Source: CAZBKJ01 sp964492495 (GTDB lineage Bacteria > Patescibacteriota > Microgenomatia > UBA1400 > UBA12028). From it: a stretch of 53,637 bases of DNA. Location: NCBI GenBank assembly GCA_964492495.1, contig CAZBKJ010000004.1, forward strand, positions 1 to 53,637, written 5' to 3'. The translations under genes were made by a program, and so were the position numbers. The first letter of the stretch is position 1. Every line of letters starts with the position of its first letter. The notes beneath the pieces are model-generated. The model saw nothing but the letters and a program-made list of their open reading frames with translations, was not told the DNA's origin and searched no databases. Below, piece by piece: positions 15,413 to 22,039 of this stretch.

Positions 15413-16726
15413 ATGAAGGTTTTCAACAAGCACTCACTTCCAGCTGGTTTTTCGTCACTGTTTCTTCGAATTCTTTCTGTTTTTCTCTTATGGAGAATTG
15501 GGTTATTTGCAGTTTCTTTTGTTGCTGATCAGTTTATCGTCTATGCACCGTCTTTCCCGTATGCATTTTCACTCTTACCAAGTTTTCATCTCCCGAGATG
15601 GCTCTATAGCTTCGCAAACTTTGATGGGGTGCATTATCTGACAATTGCAAAAGAAGGCTACCTACAAACTGATTTTATCCAGGCGTTCTTTCCGTTGTAT
15701 CCATTTGTCCTGATTCGTGGAGTGTCTCTTCTTTTTCCTTTCGTAAACCTTTTGGGCATTGGACTACTTCTCAGCAACTTTTCATTTTTTGGATTCTTAC
15801 TGGTGAGTTTTGATCTGATCGCAAAGAGATATTCAAGAAAAACTGCCTGGTTTTTCCTCGCTGCAATTCTTCTGTCTCCCTGGTCAGTATTTCTGGCGTC
15901 GGTCTATACAGAATCGCTGTTTTTACTGCTATTAGTTTTGTGTTTCTGGTTTGCAGACAAAAAACTCTGGTGGGCTGCAGGAATATCTGCCGCTCTTTTG
16001 AGTGCAACACGCATTGTTGGGGTCTTTATTGTTCCAGCATTGCTTATTGAGCTATTCGTTTCATATATTTCTCAAACTTCTGTCATCCTCGATGCCAAGT
16101 TGCCCAAAAAGCAACATGGAAGTCGGGGATCCAGGTTTTTTGTCCATACGTTCACACAGTGGAGTTTGGTCTGGAGTCAACTGATGCGAAAGAAAACCTT
16201 GCTTTCTTTCATACAAAAAGAACTAAAAAATATCGCATTTATTGTTGCGGGGGTAACAGGTCTTCTTGCCTACATGCTGTATCTACAGATTCACTTTGGT
16301 GATCCACTGCATTTTTTCCATGTTCAATCATCGTTTGGAGCCGGAAGAAGTACAAGTCTCGTGGTATACCCGCAAGTGGTATGGAGAGGAATAAAGATTC
16401 TCTTCACAAGTCCATTCGATGTGCGGTTCGTCACGTCACTTTTAGAATTTCTGGCAGGGACATTTGGACTGATTGCAATTGTGTTTGCGAGCAAAAAAGT
16501 ATCGCTTGGGCTTACTTTTTTTTGTATCGTTTCTTTTTTGTTTCCTACACTCTCTGGATCTTTTTTGAGTATGGGCAGATTCTTACTTCCGTGTGTTTCT
16601 ATCTATATCTTGATTGCACTCCAAGCAGAGAAAAGTAAACTCTTTAGAGTTTTATTCTTTGGAGTATCAGGAATACTGCTTATCGTAAACACCATCCTTT
16701 TTGTGCAAGGATATTGGGTTGCATAG
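15413..16726 (+). CDS. PIG-V-like GT-C mannosyltransferase (GT76-like)
   Basis: A 437 aa polytopic membrane protein. The first extracytoplasmic loop holds FDGVHYLTIAKEGY followed by FFPLYPFVL, and a later loop holds YTESLF. This combination is typical of the bacterial PIG-V-like mannosyltransferases, which use polyprenyl-phosphate-mannose. Residues about 222-242 (SVILDAKLPKKQHGSRGSRF) sit in a loop and are encoded by a REP-like palindrome (16082-16134). The ATG at 15413 follows a -10 box by 8 nt, so translation is probably leaderless; a TTG at 15404 is unlikely. It is the first gene of a short plus-strand unit. Confidence 0.85.
   Translation: MKVFNKHSLPAGFSSLFLRILSVFLLWRIGLFAVSFVADQFIVYAPSFPYAFSLLPSFHLPRWLYSFANFDGVHYLTIAKEGYLQTDFIQAFFPLYPFVLIRGVSLLFPFVNLLGIGLLLSNFSFFGFLLVSFDLIAKRYSRKTAWFFLAAILLSPWSVFLASVYTESLFLLLLVLCFWFADKKLWWAAGISAALLSATRIVGVFIVPALLIELFVSYISQTSVILDAKLPKKQHGSRGSRFFVHTFTQWSLVWSQLMRKKTLLSFIQKELKNIAFIVAGVTGLLAYMLYLQIHFGDPLHFFHVQSSFGAGRSTSLVVYPQVVWRGIKILFTSPFDVRFVTSLLEFLAGTFGLIAIVFASKKVSLGLTFFCIVSFLFPTLSGSFLSMGRFLLPCVSIYILIALQAEKSKLFRVLFFGVSGILLIVNTILFVQGYWVA
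16082..16134. repeat. REP-like nested palindrome inside a coding gene
   Basis: The element starts GTCATCCTCGATG and ends GTCGGGGATCCAG. The outer stem is ATCCTCGA (16085-16092) with TCGGGGAT (16123-16130), one mismatch. The inner stem is CCAAGTTGC (16095-16103) with GCAACATGG (16111-16119), one mismatch. The inner stem shares GCCAAGTTGCCC with the intergenic hairpin at 42952-43001. It is in frame and encodes SVILDAKLPKKQHGSRGSRF. Confidence 0.7.
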
Positions 16727-16755
16727 CGACGCAGAGAAATGTAGGATCTCGGTAT

Positions 16756-17190
16756 ATGGAACAATCCTCTCACCGATTCAATTCTTATACATTCGGCATT
16801 GCCTTTGACGGCCAAAGAAGACCTGAAGGAGCGATGTCTTTTGAAGATTTGATTCGTGATAAAGTGCTAGATTTTGAATTTGACCTTCTTGATCTTGTAC
16901 GTGATTTTCCAGCAGGAATGCAATTTGAAGCTCTTCTAGATTTAATAAATAAAAGGATGCTGAGAGTACAAAATGCTATTCGGTTTTCTCTCCAAATAGA
17001 ACAGCTTACAGAATACCCTGACCAACGAGGTCTTTCAGACGGAAGGCATTTTGAATCAAAACAGAAGGCTCAGGAGTTTCAAAAACGGAAGCAGAAAAGG
17101 ATTGCCAGTTTATTGTATACATCTGGGAAATCATTCAAGGCCAACTTAAAAATTTTCTTTCAGAAGAGGATAGAACTGAAATCGAAATGA
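16756..17190 (+). CDS. Orphan protein, 144 aa
   Basis: I do not recognise this protein. The N-terminal part includes an acidic helix-rich stretch (FEDLIRDKVLDFEFDLLDLVRDF), then a leucine-rich middle, and the last 50 residues are strongly basic (QKRKQKRIASLLYTSGKSFKANLKIFFQKRIELKSK), which could bind nucleic acid or membrane. The ATG at 16756 has AGGA 9 nt upstream and a TAGGAT -10-like box at 16742-16747; an internal ATG at 16834 after AAGGAG is an alternative. It follows the PIG-V-like gene by 29 nt and overlaps a tiny downstream ORF by 4 nt. Confidence 0.6.
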   Translation: MEQSSHRFNSYTFGIAFDGQRRPEGAMSFEDLIRDKVLDFEFDLLDLVRDFPAGMQFEALLDLINKRMLRVQNAIRFSLQIEQLTEYPDQRGLSDGRHFESKQKAQEFQKRKQKRIASLLYTSGKSFKANLKIFFQKRIELKSK

Positions 17191-17291
17191 ATGTAAATCT
17201 CATACATACTATTACAGTTGCAATGAACACTTTAGAAATGATGAAAGCAGATACGTTCAAGCTACAAACATTGTATTATCTGTTATCTTGA
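17187..17291 (+). CDS. Tiny ORF, 34 aa, translationally coupled
   Basis: An ATG at 17187 overlaps the TGA of the 144 aa gene in an ATGA junction and opens a frame of 34 codons ending TGA at 17289-17291. The peptide (starting MNVNLIHTITVAMNTLEMMK) is amphipathic and Met/Leu/Thr-rich. The ATGA overlap is typical of coupled genes, but at this length chance cannot be excluded. It could also be the remnant of a frameshifted C-terminus of the upstream gene. Confidence 0.3.
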   Translation: MNVNLIHTITVAMNTLEMMKADTFKLQTLYYLLS

Positions 17292-17312
17292 TCGAAAAAA
17301 TGTTCTTTGTCG

Positions 17313-18321
17313 TTAGGTTTCTTTCCAAGAAATTCCTAAGTGTGTATATGCTTTCTCTGTGATCACACGCCCTCTCGGTGTTCGTTGCACAAATCCAATT
17401 TGCATGAGATACGGTTCATAGACTTCTTCTATGGTTCCGGCGTCTTCAGAAAGTGTTGCTGCAATGGTATCAACTCCCAGTGGGCCACCATTATGTTTTT
17501 CTATGATGAGCGTTAAAAATCTTCGATCCGAGTCATCAAGTCCCATGTGATCAACCGACATGAGATCTAGAGCCTGATGCACTGTCTTCCCATCAACAAC
17601 CCCTTGGAGTTTAATCTGCGCAAAGTCTCGGACGCGTTTGAGAAGCTTGAGTGCGATGCGTGGTGTTCCTCGTGCTCTTCTTGCGATCTCATCTGCTGCA
17701 TCTATTGAGAGTGAGAACTGTAGTTTTTGTGCTGCGTTCATGACAATGTCACTTAAACGCTTCACTTCATAATAACTGACACGATGCACCATGCCAAAGC
17801 GGTCGCGAAAGGGACCAGAAAGCATCCCAAATCGAGTGGTTGCTCCGACAAGCGTAAAGCGAGGAAGATCAAGCCGAAGCGTTCTTGCTGCTGGCCCTTT
17901 CCCAATGACGACATCAAAGACAAAGTCTTCCATCGAAGGATAGAGCGCTTCTTCCACACTTTTATTGAGACGGTGAATTTCGTCGACAAATAAAATGTCA
18001 TTTGGTTGTAGGTTGGTTAAAATAGCCGCCAAGTCTCCCACTTTTGTAATCGCGGTGGCACTGGTAAAGCGGATATTGGCGTCCATTTGTTTGGCAATGA
18101 GATGCGCTAGAGTTGTTTTCCCAAGACCAGGTGGACCATACAACAAGACGTGATCCATTGCTTCCTTACGTTCTTTGGCTGCCTGTATAGCAATGGATAG
18201 TGCGTCTTTGACAGAATCCTGCCCAAGAAACTCTTCCCAAGCCTGCGCACGNNNNNNNNNNACGAAGGTTTGTAAATAGTTGTTCATCTTCACCTGCTGG
18301 AGCGGATTTATCTGTTTTCAT
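17313..18321 (-). CDS. ruvB: Holliday junction branch migration ATPase RuvB, interrupted by an assembly gap
   Basis: RuvB is the AAA+ motor of the RuvABC resolvasome. Visible motifs are Walker A GPPGLGKTT, Walker B FVDEIHRL, sensor 1 GATTRFGML, the arginine finger region GPFRDRFG, and the C-terminal winged helix GPLGVDTIAATLSEDAGTIEEVYEPYL ending with FVQRTPRGR. Ten Ns at 18252-18261 lie near the N-terminus. The true beginning is in another frame: ATG 18321 gives MKTDKSAPAGEDEQLFTNLR up to the gap, matching the usual RuvB LRP start, while after the gap the frame resumes AQAWEEFLGQ. The gap length is therefore a placeholder rather than a real frameshift. Upstream is repeat tract D and then ruvA. 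Confidence 0.93.
18252..18261. other. Assembly gap (10 N) within ruvB
   Basis: A run of ten N. Frames on the two sides do not agree, while the protein on both sides is clearly RuvB, so the real distance is not 10 nt. Only a few codons around the LRP motif appear to be missing. Confidence 0.95.
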
Positions 18322-18364
18322 TGTTGTGTTTCACTACTATCTAATTCCCATTGTATTCTTCAAA

Positions 18365-18445
18365 CGATGAGGCACCTTTCTTTTTATTCTTCGAGCGCAG
18401 GCTAGCCTAGCTAGCAGAAGTCGAGAAGCCCTGACCCCTTGCCTC
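18365..18445. repeat. Long repeat element with GGCTAGC hairpin, copy 2
   Basis: Second copy of the element at 12155-12235. The stem is less perfect here (GGCTAGCCTAGCTAGC), while the flanks TTCTTCGAGCGCA and GTCGAGAAGCCCTGACC are kept. Confidence 0.7.
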
Positions 18446-18545
18446 CTGCCTCTGTCCTCTATTGGGTATTGAGCATTGGTCATTTTCTCCGCTATCTCCT
18501 TGTACCTTGCCCCTTGCCTCTGAAACCTCGTCCCTGCAATCTCCC

Positions 18546-18579
18546 GTTTGTCATCCTGAGCTTGTCGAAGGATCCCTTT
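18546..18579. repeat. REP-like element, GTCATCCTGAGC type
   Basis: GTTTGTCATCCTGAGC followed by TTGTCGAAGGATCCCTTTC. ATCCT (18553-18557) pairs with AGGAT (18569-18573). A second copy with an extra inner hairpin is at 43080-43131. Confidence 0.7.
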
Positions 18580-18735
18580 CGTATCTACTATCTCTTTCCT
18601 GCTATCTACTCGTACCTAGTACCTGAAACCTTGTGTCTTGTTCTAGCTATCTTTCGATCAACGACCAACGATCAACGACAAACTCGCCTTGTCTCTGACC
18701 TCTGACACCTTGAACCTCGTACCTGATCCCTTGGT

Positions 18736-19317
18736 CTACTGATCTACTGGTTTCTTCGTCAGCTCCTGTATTGCTTTTTTCACGGCATCTTCAATTTTGA
18801 GTGTTTCTAGATCAAGAGTCTTGAGTACTTTGTGCGACTGGCTTTCTGGGAACCCTAGAGACACCAAGGCTTCAATGATCTCTGCCCCTTTTCCTGTTGG
18901 CTCAGTTAAGTCAAGATCTTCTGATCCACCAAGTTTGTTTTTGAGTTCAATGATGATTTTTTGCGCACTTTTCTTCCCGACGCGTGGCACAGAGGAGAAA
19001 AATGACACATCGGCAGACCTGACAGCACGAATGATGCTTTCCACCCCGCGATCCATGATTCCAAGCGCGGTTTTTGGGCCTATGCCATCCACACTGATGA
19101 GTTTTAAGAATAGTTGCTTCTCTGCTTCAGTGAGAAATCCATAAAGGTCAAAGGCATCTTCTTTTATATGTGAATACACAAACACTTCAACGGGATCATT
19201 TGATGATATGTTTTGGAGACTACTTTTAGGGATATGCAGGCTGTATCCTACTCCACCGCAGACAAGCAATGTAGAATATGGAGTCACAAGTAGTTTTCCC
19301 GATAAATACCCAATCAT
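18736..19317 (-). CDS. ruvA: Holliday junction branch migration complex subunit RuvA
   Basis: RuvA binds the four-way junction and loads RuvB. The protein is 193 aa. It starts MIGYLSGKLLV like other RuvA proteins, with the N-terminal OB-fold (1-63), then the helix-hairpin-helix region including LISVDGIGPKTAL and VPRVGKKSAQKII, a short acidic linker (GSEDLDLTEPTGKG) and domain III (EALVSLGFPESQSHKVLKTL...) that contacts RuvB. The ATG at 19317 is preceded by TATAGT with 7 nt between, so the mRNA may be leaderless. It is divergent from the 131 aa orphan gene at 19384. Confidence 0.93.
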   Translation of the reverse strand: MIGYLSGKLLVTPYSTLLVCGGVGYSLHIPKSSLQNISSNDPVEVFVYSHIKEDAFDLYGFLTEAEKQLFLKLISVDGIGPKTALGIMDRGVESIIRAVRSADVSFFSSVPRVGKKSAQKIIIELKNKLGGSEDLDLTEPTGKGAEIIEALVSLGFPESQSHKVLKTLDLETLKIEDAVKKAIQELTKKPVDQ

Positions 19318-19324
19318 GAAAGAC

Positions 19325-19330
19325 ACTATA
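19325..19330 (-). promoter_or_regulatory. Putative -10 box of ruvA
   Basis: TATAGT on the minus strand ends 7 nt before the ruvA ATG at 19317, predicting a transcription start within about one base of the start codon. No SD lies between. Confidence 0.45.
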
Positions 19331-19383
19331 GCGCAGATAGTCGCAAAGAGAAAGTCTTGTACACCAAGATTGAGGAGAGATAT

Positions 19384-19779
19384 ATGTCAAGAAAAGACAC
19401 GAGAACAGAAATCACTTCAGGAACCCGTTTGGTTCGTCAAACTCAACTGCTCACCGATGACGAAGGAAAGATCAAGTATGACACCCAGGGAAATCTACTT
19501 ACTAAAGAAGTCATACACACTCACTTTCTGATGTTTGAAATCGCTATTTTGCGAGAAATTGCAAATAGCTTGTATCCAGATCACTACGCCCTCATTGTGC
19601 TTATAACTTTTGCAAGCGAAAGTAGCTTACTCAATGAGAAATTGGTATCCCTAGGGTCTGATGAAACCCTCCAAGATCTCAAAAAAAGAAAAGGCAACAA
19701 CACCTATCGACTGTTTGCAGTCGACACAAGCAAATTTAGAGTCCCAGACGCCAAACGAACAATCAGGGCTCGCAGGTAG
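19384..19779 (+). CDS. Orphan protein, 131 aa
   Basis: I do not recognise this protein. The ATG at 19384 has GAGGAG with 6 nt spacing, one of the better SDs in the window; an in-frame TTG at 19357 is less likely. The N-terminus is polar and charged. The middle (HFLMFEIAILREIANSLYPDHYALIVLITFASESSLLNEKLVSL) is helical and moderately hydrophobic, but not a clear membrane helix. The C-terminus is basic (KRTIRARR). It lies alone on the plus strand between ruvA and ruvC, converging with ruvC at 3 nt distance. Confidence 0.65.
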   Translation: MSRKDTRTEITSGTRLVRQTQLLTDDEGKIKYDTQGNLLTKEVIHTHFLMFEIAILREIANSLYPDHYALIVLITFASESSLLNEKLVSLGSDETLQDLKKRKGNNTYRLFAVDTSKFRVPDAKRTIRARR

Positions 19780-19782
19780 GTG

Positions 19783-20280
19783 TTAGGAGTAATCTTTTTC
19801 AAAGCTGGCTGTGTAGGCAATCGCAAGTGCATCGATCGTGTCATCGATCGTGTTTTCGGGAATACCAGCAAGTTGTAGTCGCATCATCTTCTCAACGGAC
19901 TTTTTATCTGCACTTCCACTGCCTGTTACCGCTGATTTTATTTGGTTTGGCGTGTACTCCATGACTCTTGGTGTCTGTGGAATGCTTCCAATTGACGCGA
20001 GGATCACTCCTCGTGCTTGTGCAACCCCGATCACAGTCTTTGCATTGTTTGAGAAAAAAATACTTTCAATCGCGACAATGTCCGGGGTATGGGTCACAAG
20101 GACTGCTTGGAGTTGTGATTGTAACTGCGATAGACGCATCACTGCGTCACTGACGATATCGGCAGATGTATTCGTTTTGATCTCGATCAACCCACAGGCA
20201 ACGAAGGATGTGTTTATACCCTTTTCTAAAACTCCCCATCCACAACGCTGATAACCGGGATCAATACCTAAAATTATCAC
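19783..20280 (-). CDS. ruvC: Holliday junction resolvase RuvC
   Basis: RuvC cuts Holliday junctions as a dimer. The protein is 165 aa, normal for the family. The RNase H fold acidic residues are visible: D in ILGIDPG at the N-terminus, E in AIESIFF (about 71) and the DDTIDALAIA pair near the C-terminus. The start is a GTG at 20280 whose GTGA overlaps the TGA of the upstream GT4 gene (20277-20280), so its translation appears coupled to a glycosyltransferase gene. ruvC is separated from ruvA by the oppositely oriented 131 aa gene. Confidence 0.93.
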   Translation of the reverse strand: MIILGIDPGYQRCGWGVLEKGINTSFVACGLIEIKTNTSADIVSDAVMRLSQLQSQLQAVLVTHTPDIVAIESIFFSNNAKTVIGVAQARGVILASIGSIPQTPRVMEYTPNQIKSAVTGSGSADKKSVEKMMRLQLAGIPENTIDDTIDALAIAYTASFEKDYS

Positions 20281-21464
20281 TGTTTTCCTTTGAATTTATC
20301 CAAAAGGATTTCAATCATTTTCGCACTACTGGTTTTCCAAGAAAATTGTGCAGCCCACTCCATCATTTGTCGCCGTCGTAGCTGCGTTGGAGGATTCTGA
20401 ATTGCCTTCGTAAATCCGCTTGCGATGGAGTCAATTGAGTATGGATCAACGAGCACTCCATACTCCCCGACTACTTCAGGAAGACTTCCTGCGTTTGCCA
20501 CAACCGGCAAAATTCCATACGAGAGGCTCTCCACAGCAGGGATTCCAAAGCCTTCATAGTATCCGACCAGAAAACTAAAGCTGCTATTTTTCAGCAGAAT
20601 ATTTTTGACCGCATCAGTCACAAACCCAGTACAGATGATCCGCTCTTTTTGCGGACTTCTGTCAACAGCTTGTTGGACTTCATCAGCTAACCATCCATAT
20701 TTCCCGATCAAAACAAGAGAGTACGCATCCTGAAAGGTAGGATTTATTTTCTCAAAAGCTTTGATTGCACTAAGAATATTTTTTCGAGGCTGAACCGTTC
20801 CAATCGAGACAATATACTTTTCTTTTGTGAGTGCATACTTGGAAAGAACTTTATCTTTTTCAGACCCAAACGGATCCTCGTCTTGAGTAGGATTTTGCTT
20901 CGAGGAAATTCCTGGATGCACGATTCCAATCTGCTCTGGTAGGACTCCGTATGCCTTTTCTACATCAAGTTTTGTACGCTCTGAGATCGTGAAGATATAC
21001 TTCGCGTTTTTGACACTATACTTTGTCCATGCACGAAGCTTATAGAGATCTTTTTTGAGGAAAAATTGAGGAAACTGCAAGAAAGCGAGATCGAGAATAC
21101 ACACAACGCTTGGAAACGGACAAAACCGAGGTGCAAAATGTCCAAGACTGACAAACACATCATGTTTTGTTTTCGTGAGATGAAGTTCAAGTGGCAATCG
21201 CCACTGCGTCCACAGGCTTTTTGGGGGGATAACTCTGTACTCCCATCCAGGTCGTGGTTGAGGCAAATCAAGAAGCGGTGGTGATGGCAAATAAATCGTC
21301 CACGATATCGGTGTTTGAGATGTTGGTAGAACACCTTGTGATTCTTGTGGTCTGGTTTGAATCTCGAGCTCATGGAGTAGCTCAAATGCATACAAATTAC
21401 TTCCCACTCGTTTGGGAACATTTGCTTCATATGCGTTGATACCAATGGAAAAACTGTCTGCCAT
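20277..21464 (-). CDS. Glycosyltransferase family 4
   Basis: A 395 aa GT-B enzyme. The N-terminus FSIGINAYEANVPKRVGSNLYAFELLHEL has the mannosyltransferase-like GSNLYA loop. The C-terminal domain begins YIVSIGTVQPRKNILSAI and carries VGYYEGFGIPAVESLSYGILPVVANAGSLPEVVG with the E-x7-E pair. A polar stretch (TRPQESQGVLPTSQTP, about 43-58) may be another low-complexity insert. The ATG at 21464 lies exactly 6 nt after TACAAT on the minus strand, so it is probably translated from a leaderless mRNA. Its stop overlaps the ruvC start. Confidence 0.9.
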   Translation of the reverse strand: MADSFSIGINAYEANVPKRVGSNLYAFELLHELEIQTRPQESQGVLPTSQTPISWTIYLPSPPLLDLPQPRPGWEYRVIPPKSLWTQWRLPLELHLTKTKHDVFVSLGHFAPRFCPFPSVVCILDLAFLQFPQFFLKKDLYKLRAWTKYSVKNAKYIFTISERTKLDVEKAYGVLPEQIGIVHPGISSKQNPTQDEDPFGSEKDKVLSKYALTKEKYIVSIGTVQPRKNILSAIKAFEKINPTFQDAYSLVLIGKYGWLADEVQQAVDRSPQKERIICTGFVTDAVKNILLKNSSFSFLVGYYEGFGIPAVESLSYGILPVVANAGSLPEVVGEYGVLVDPYSIDSIASGFTKAIQNPPTQLRRRQMMEWAAQFSWKTSSAKMIEILLDKFKGKQ

Positions 21465-21470
21465 TGTTCT

Positions 21471-21476
21471 ATTGTA
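21471..21476 (-). promoter_or_regulatory. -10 box giving a leaderless start
   Basis: TACAAT on the minus strand, then AGAACA, then the ATG at 21464. With the usual 6-7 nt from -10 to start, transcription begins on the A of the ATG. No -35 of quality is visible. Confidence 0.55.
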
Positions 21477-21510
21477 ATGCGAAAACAAGAAATTGACGAG
21501 TTGACGAAAC

Positions 21511-21519
21511 TGCTAGAAT
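21511..21519 (+). promoter_or_regulatory. Extended -10 of the 78 aa gene
   Basis: TGCTAGAAT is an extended -10 (TG-n-TAGAAT). The predicted start is about 21526, 3 nt before the ATG at 21529. TTGACG occurs at 21493-21498 and 21501-21506. The segment TTGACGAAACTGCTAGAAT is nearly repeated before the next gene. Confidence 0.55.
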
Positions 21520-21528
21520 GAAAATTCT

Positions 21529-21765
21529 ATGAGTGAACGATTTAGAGGATCACTACAAGAGGTTTTCTCTCAAAGTAAATTAGAGGCGTCTAATTTTGGT
21601 GGAACAGACCTTACAAAACTAGAAGGACGCTTACAACGAGAAAAACTGATTGAGAAGAATATAGATCAAAAAAACTGGATTCTTGTACAACTTGGGACAG
21701 AGTACCTCCTCATATCTTCAGATCAATTTCAAAAAGAAATATTGGGTGTTCTCAAAAAGGAATAG
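21529..21765 (+). CDS. Small orphan protein, 78 aa, paralogue of the next gene
   Basis: I do not recognise a family. The protein is soluble and helical at the N-terminus (SLQEVFSQSKLEASNF), then KLEGRLQREKLI and a beta-like WILVQLGTEYLLIS. It aligns by eye with the 73 aa product of the next gene: MSE start, S-(L/V)-(Q/E)-x-(V/L)-F-(S/T), then F-G about ten residues later, then K-L-E-x-x-L-Q. Both genes have the same promoter-like leader, so they look like a tandem duplication. No SD is present; translation is probably leaderless. Confidence 0.68.
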   Translation: MSERFRGSLQEVFSQSKLEASNFGGTDLTKLEGRLQREKLIEKNIDQKNWILVQLGTEYLLISSDQFQKEILGVLKKE

Positions 21766-21784
21766 TTTGGTAGATTGACGAGAA

Positions 21785-21793
21785 TGCTAAAAT
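21785..21793 (+). promoter_or_regulatory. Extended -10 of the 73 aa gene
   Basis: TGCTAAAAT, an extended -10, predicts a start near 21800, 2 nt before the ATG at 21802. The block TTGACGAGAATGCTAAAAT (21775-21793) repeats the leader of the upstream paralogue. Confidence 0.55.
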
Positions 21794-21801
21794 AAAAACA
21801 T

Positions 21802-22023
21802 ATGTCAGAATATATTGCATCGGTTGAAGGTTTATTTACTGAAGAAGGTATTACTCCTTGGGAGTTTGGTTTTGAGACCGTTGAAAAACTAGAAGAGGCA
21901 CTACAAGATACAGTAATTCTTAGTGGCGCAAATTACACATTGTTTTCAACAGAAGGATCAATTTCCTTGCTGACAAATGCGTTGGCAGTCGATAAATTCT
22001 TTGATTGGGCTTCAGAGGATTAA
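21802..22023 (+). CDS. Small orphan protein, 73 aa, paralogue of the 78 aa gene
   Basis: Not recognised. It is acidic, with motif VEGLFTEEGITPWEFGFETVEKLEEALQ that parallels the 78 aa protein, then a beta-rich middle (TVILSGANYTLFSTEGSISLL) and a C-terminal helix ending FFDWASED. It starts 37 nt after the paralogue, with its own copy of the promoter-like leader rather than an SD, so the two can be made independently. It converges with the GT4 gene at 22040. Confidence 0.65.
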   Translation: MSEYIASVEGLFTEEGITPWEFGFETVEKLEEALQDTVILSGANYTLFSTEGSISLLTNALAVDKFFDWASED

Positions 22024-22039
22024 TGTCTCAATTTTTCAC

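Larger units (their letters stand above)
18322..18735. repeat. Repeat tract D between ruvA and ruvB
   Basis: A stretch of about 410 bases without a credible gene. In order it holds the long hairpin element (18365-18445), CTTGCCTC units, a TATTGAGCATTGGTCATT module (about 18470-18485), CCTTGCCCCTTGCCTCTGAAACC units, a GTCATCCTGAGC REP (18546-18579), GTACCTGAAACC units, ATCAACGACCAACG units (about 18657-18682) and more CCTTGAACC units up to the ruvA stop. It splits ruvA from ruvB, which are adjacent in most bacteria. Confidence 0.7.

Noticed and set aside
17313..18293. RuvB reading through the N run as MKMNNYLQTF...
   Set aside because: That start is out of frame with the true N-terminus; the frame from ATG 18321 gives the conserved LFTNLR before the gap.
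21310..21360. Repeat insertion in the GT4 gene at 20277 (TRPQESQGVLPTSQTP)
   Set aside because: The protein stretch looks like the other polar inserts, but the DNA does not match the intergenic modules closely enough to claim it.
21529..22023. Toxin-antitoxin pair
   Set aside because: The two small proteins look like paralogues of each other, each with its own promoter, rather than a toxin and its antitoxin in one operon.
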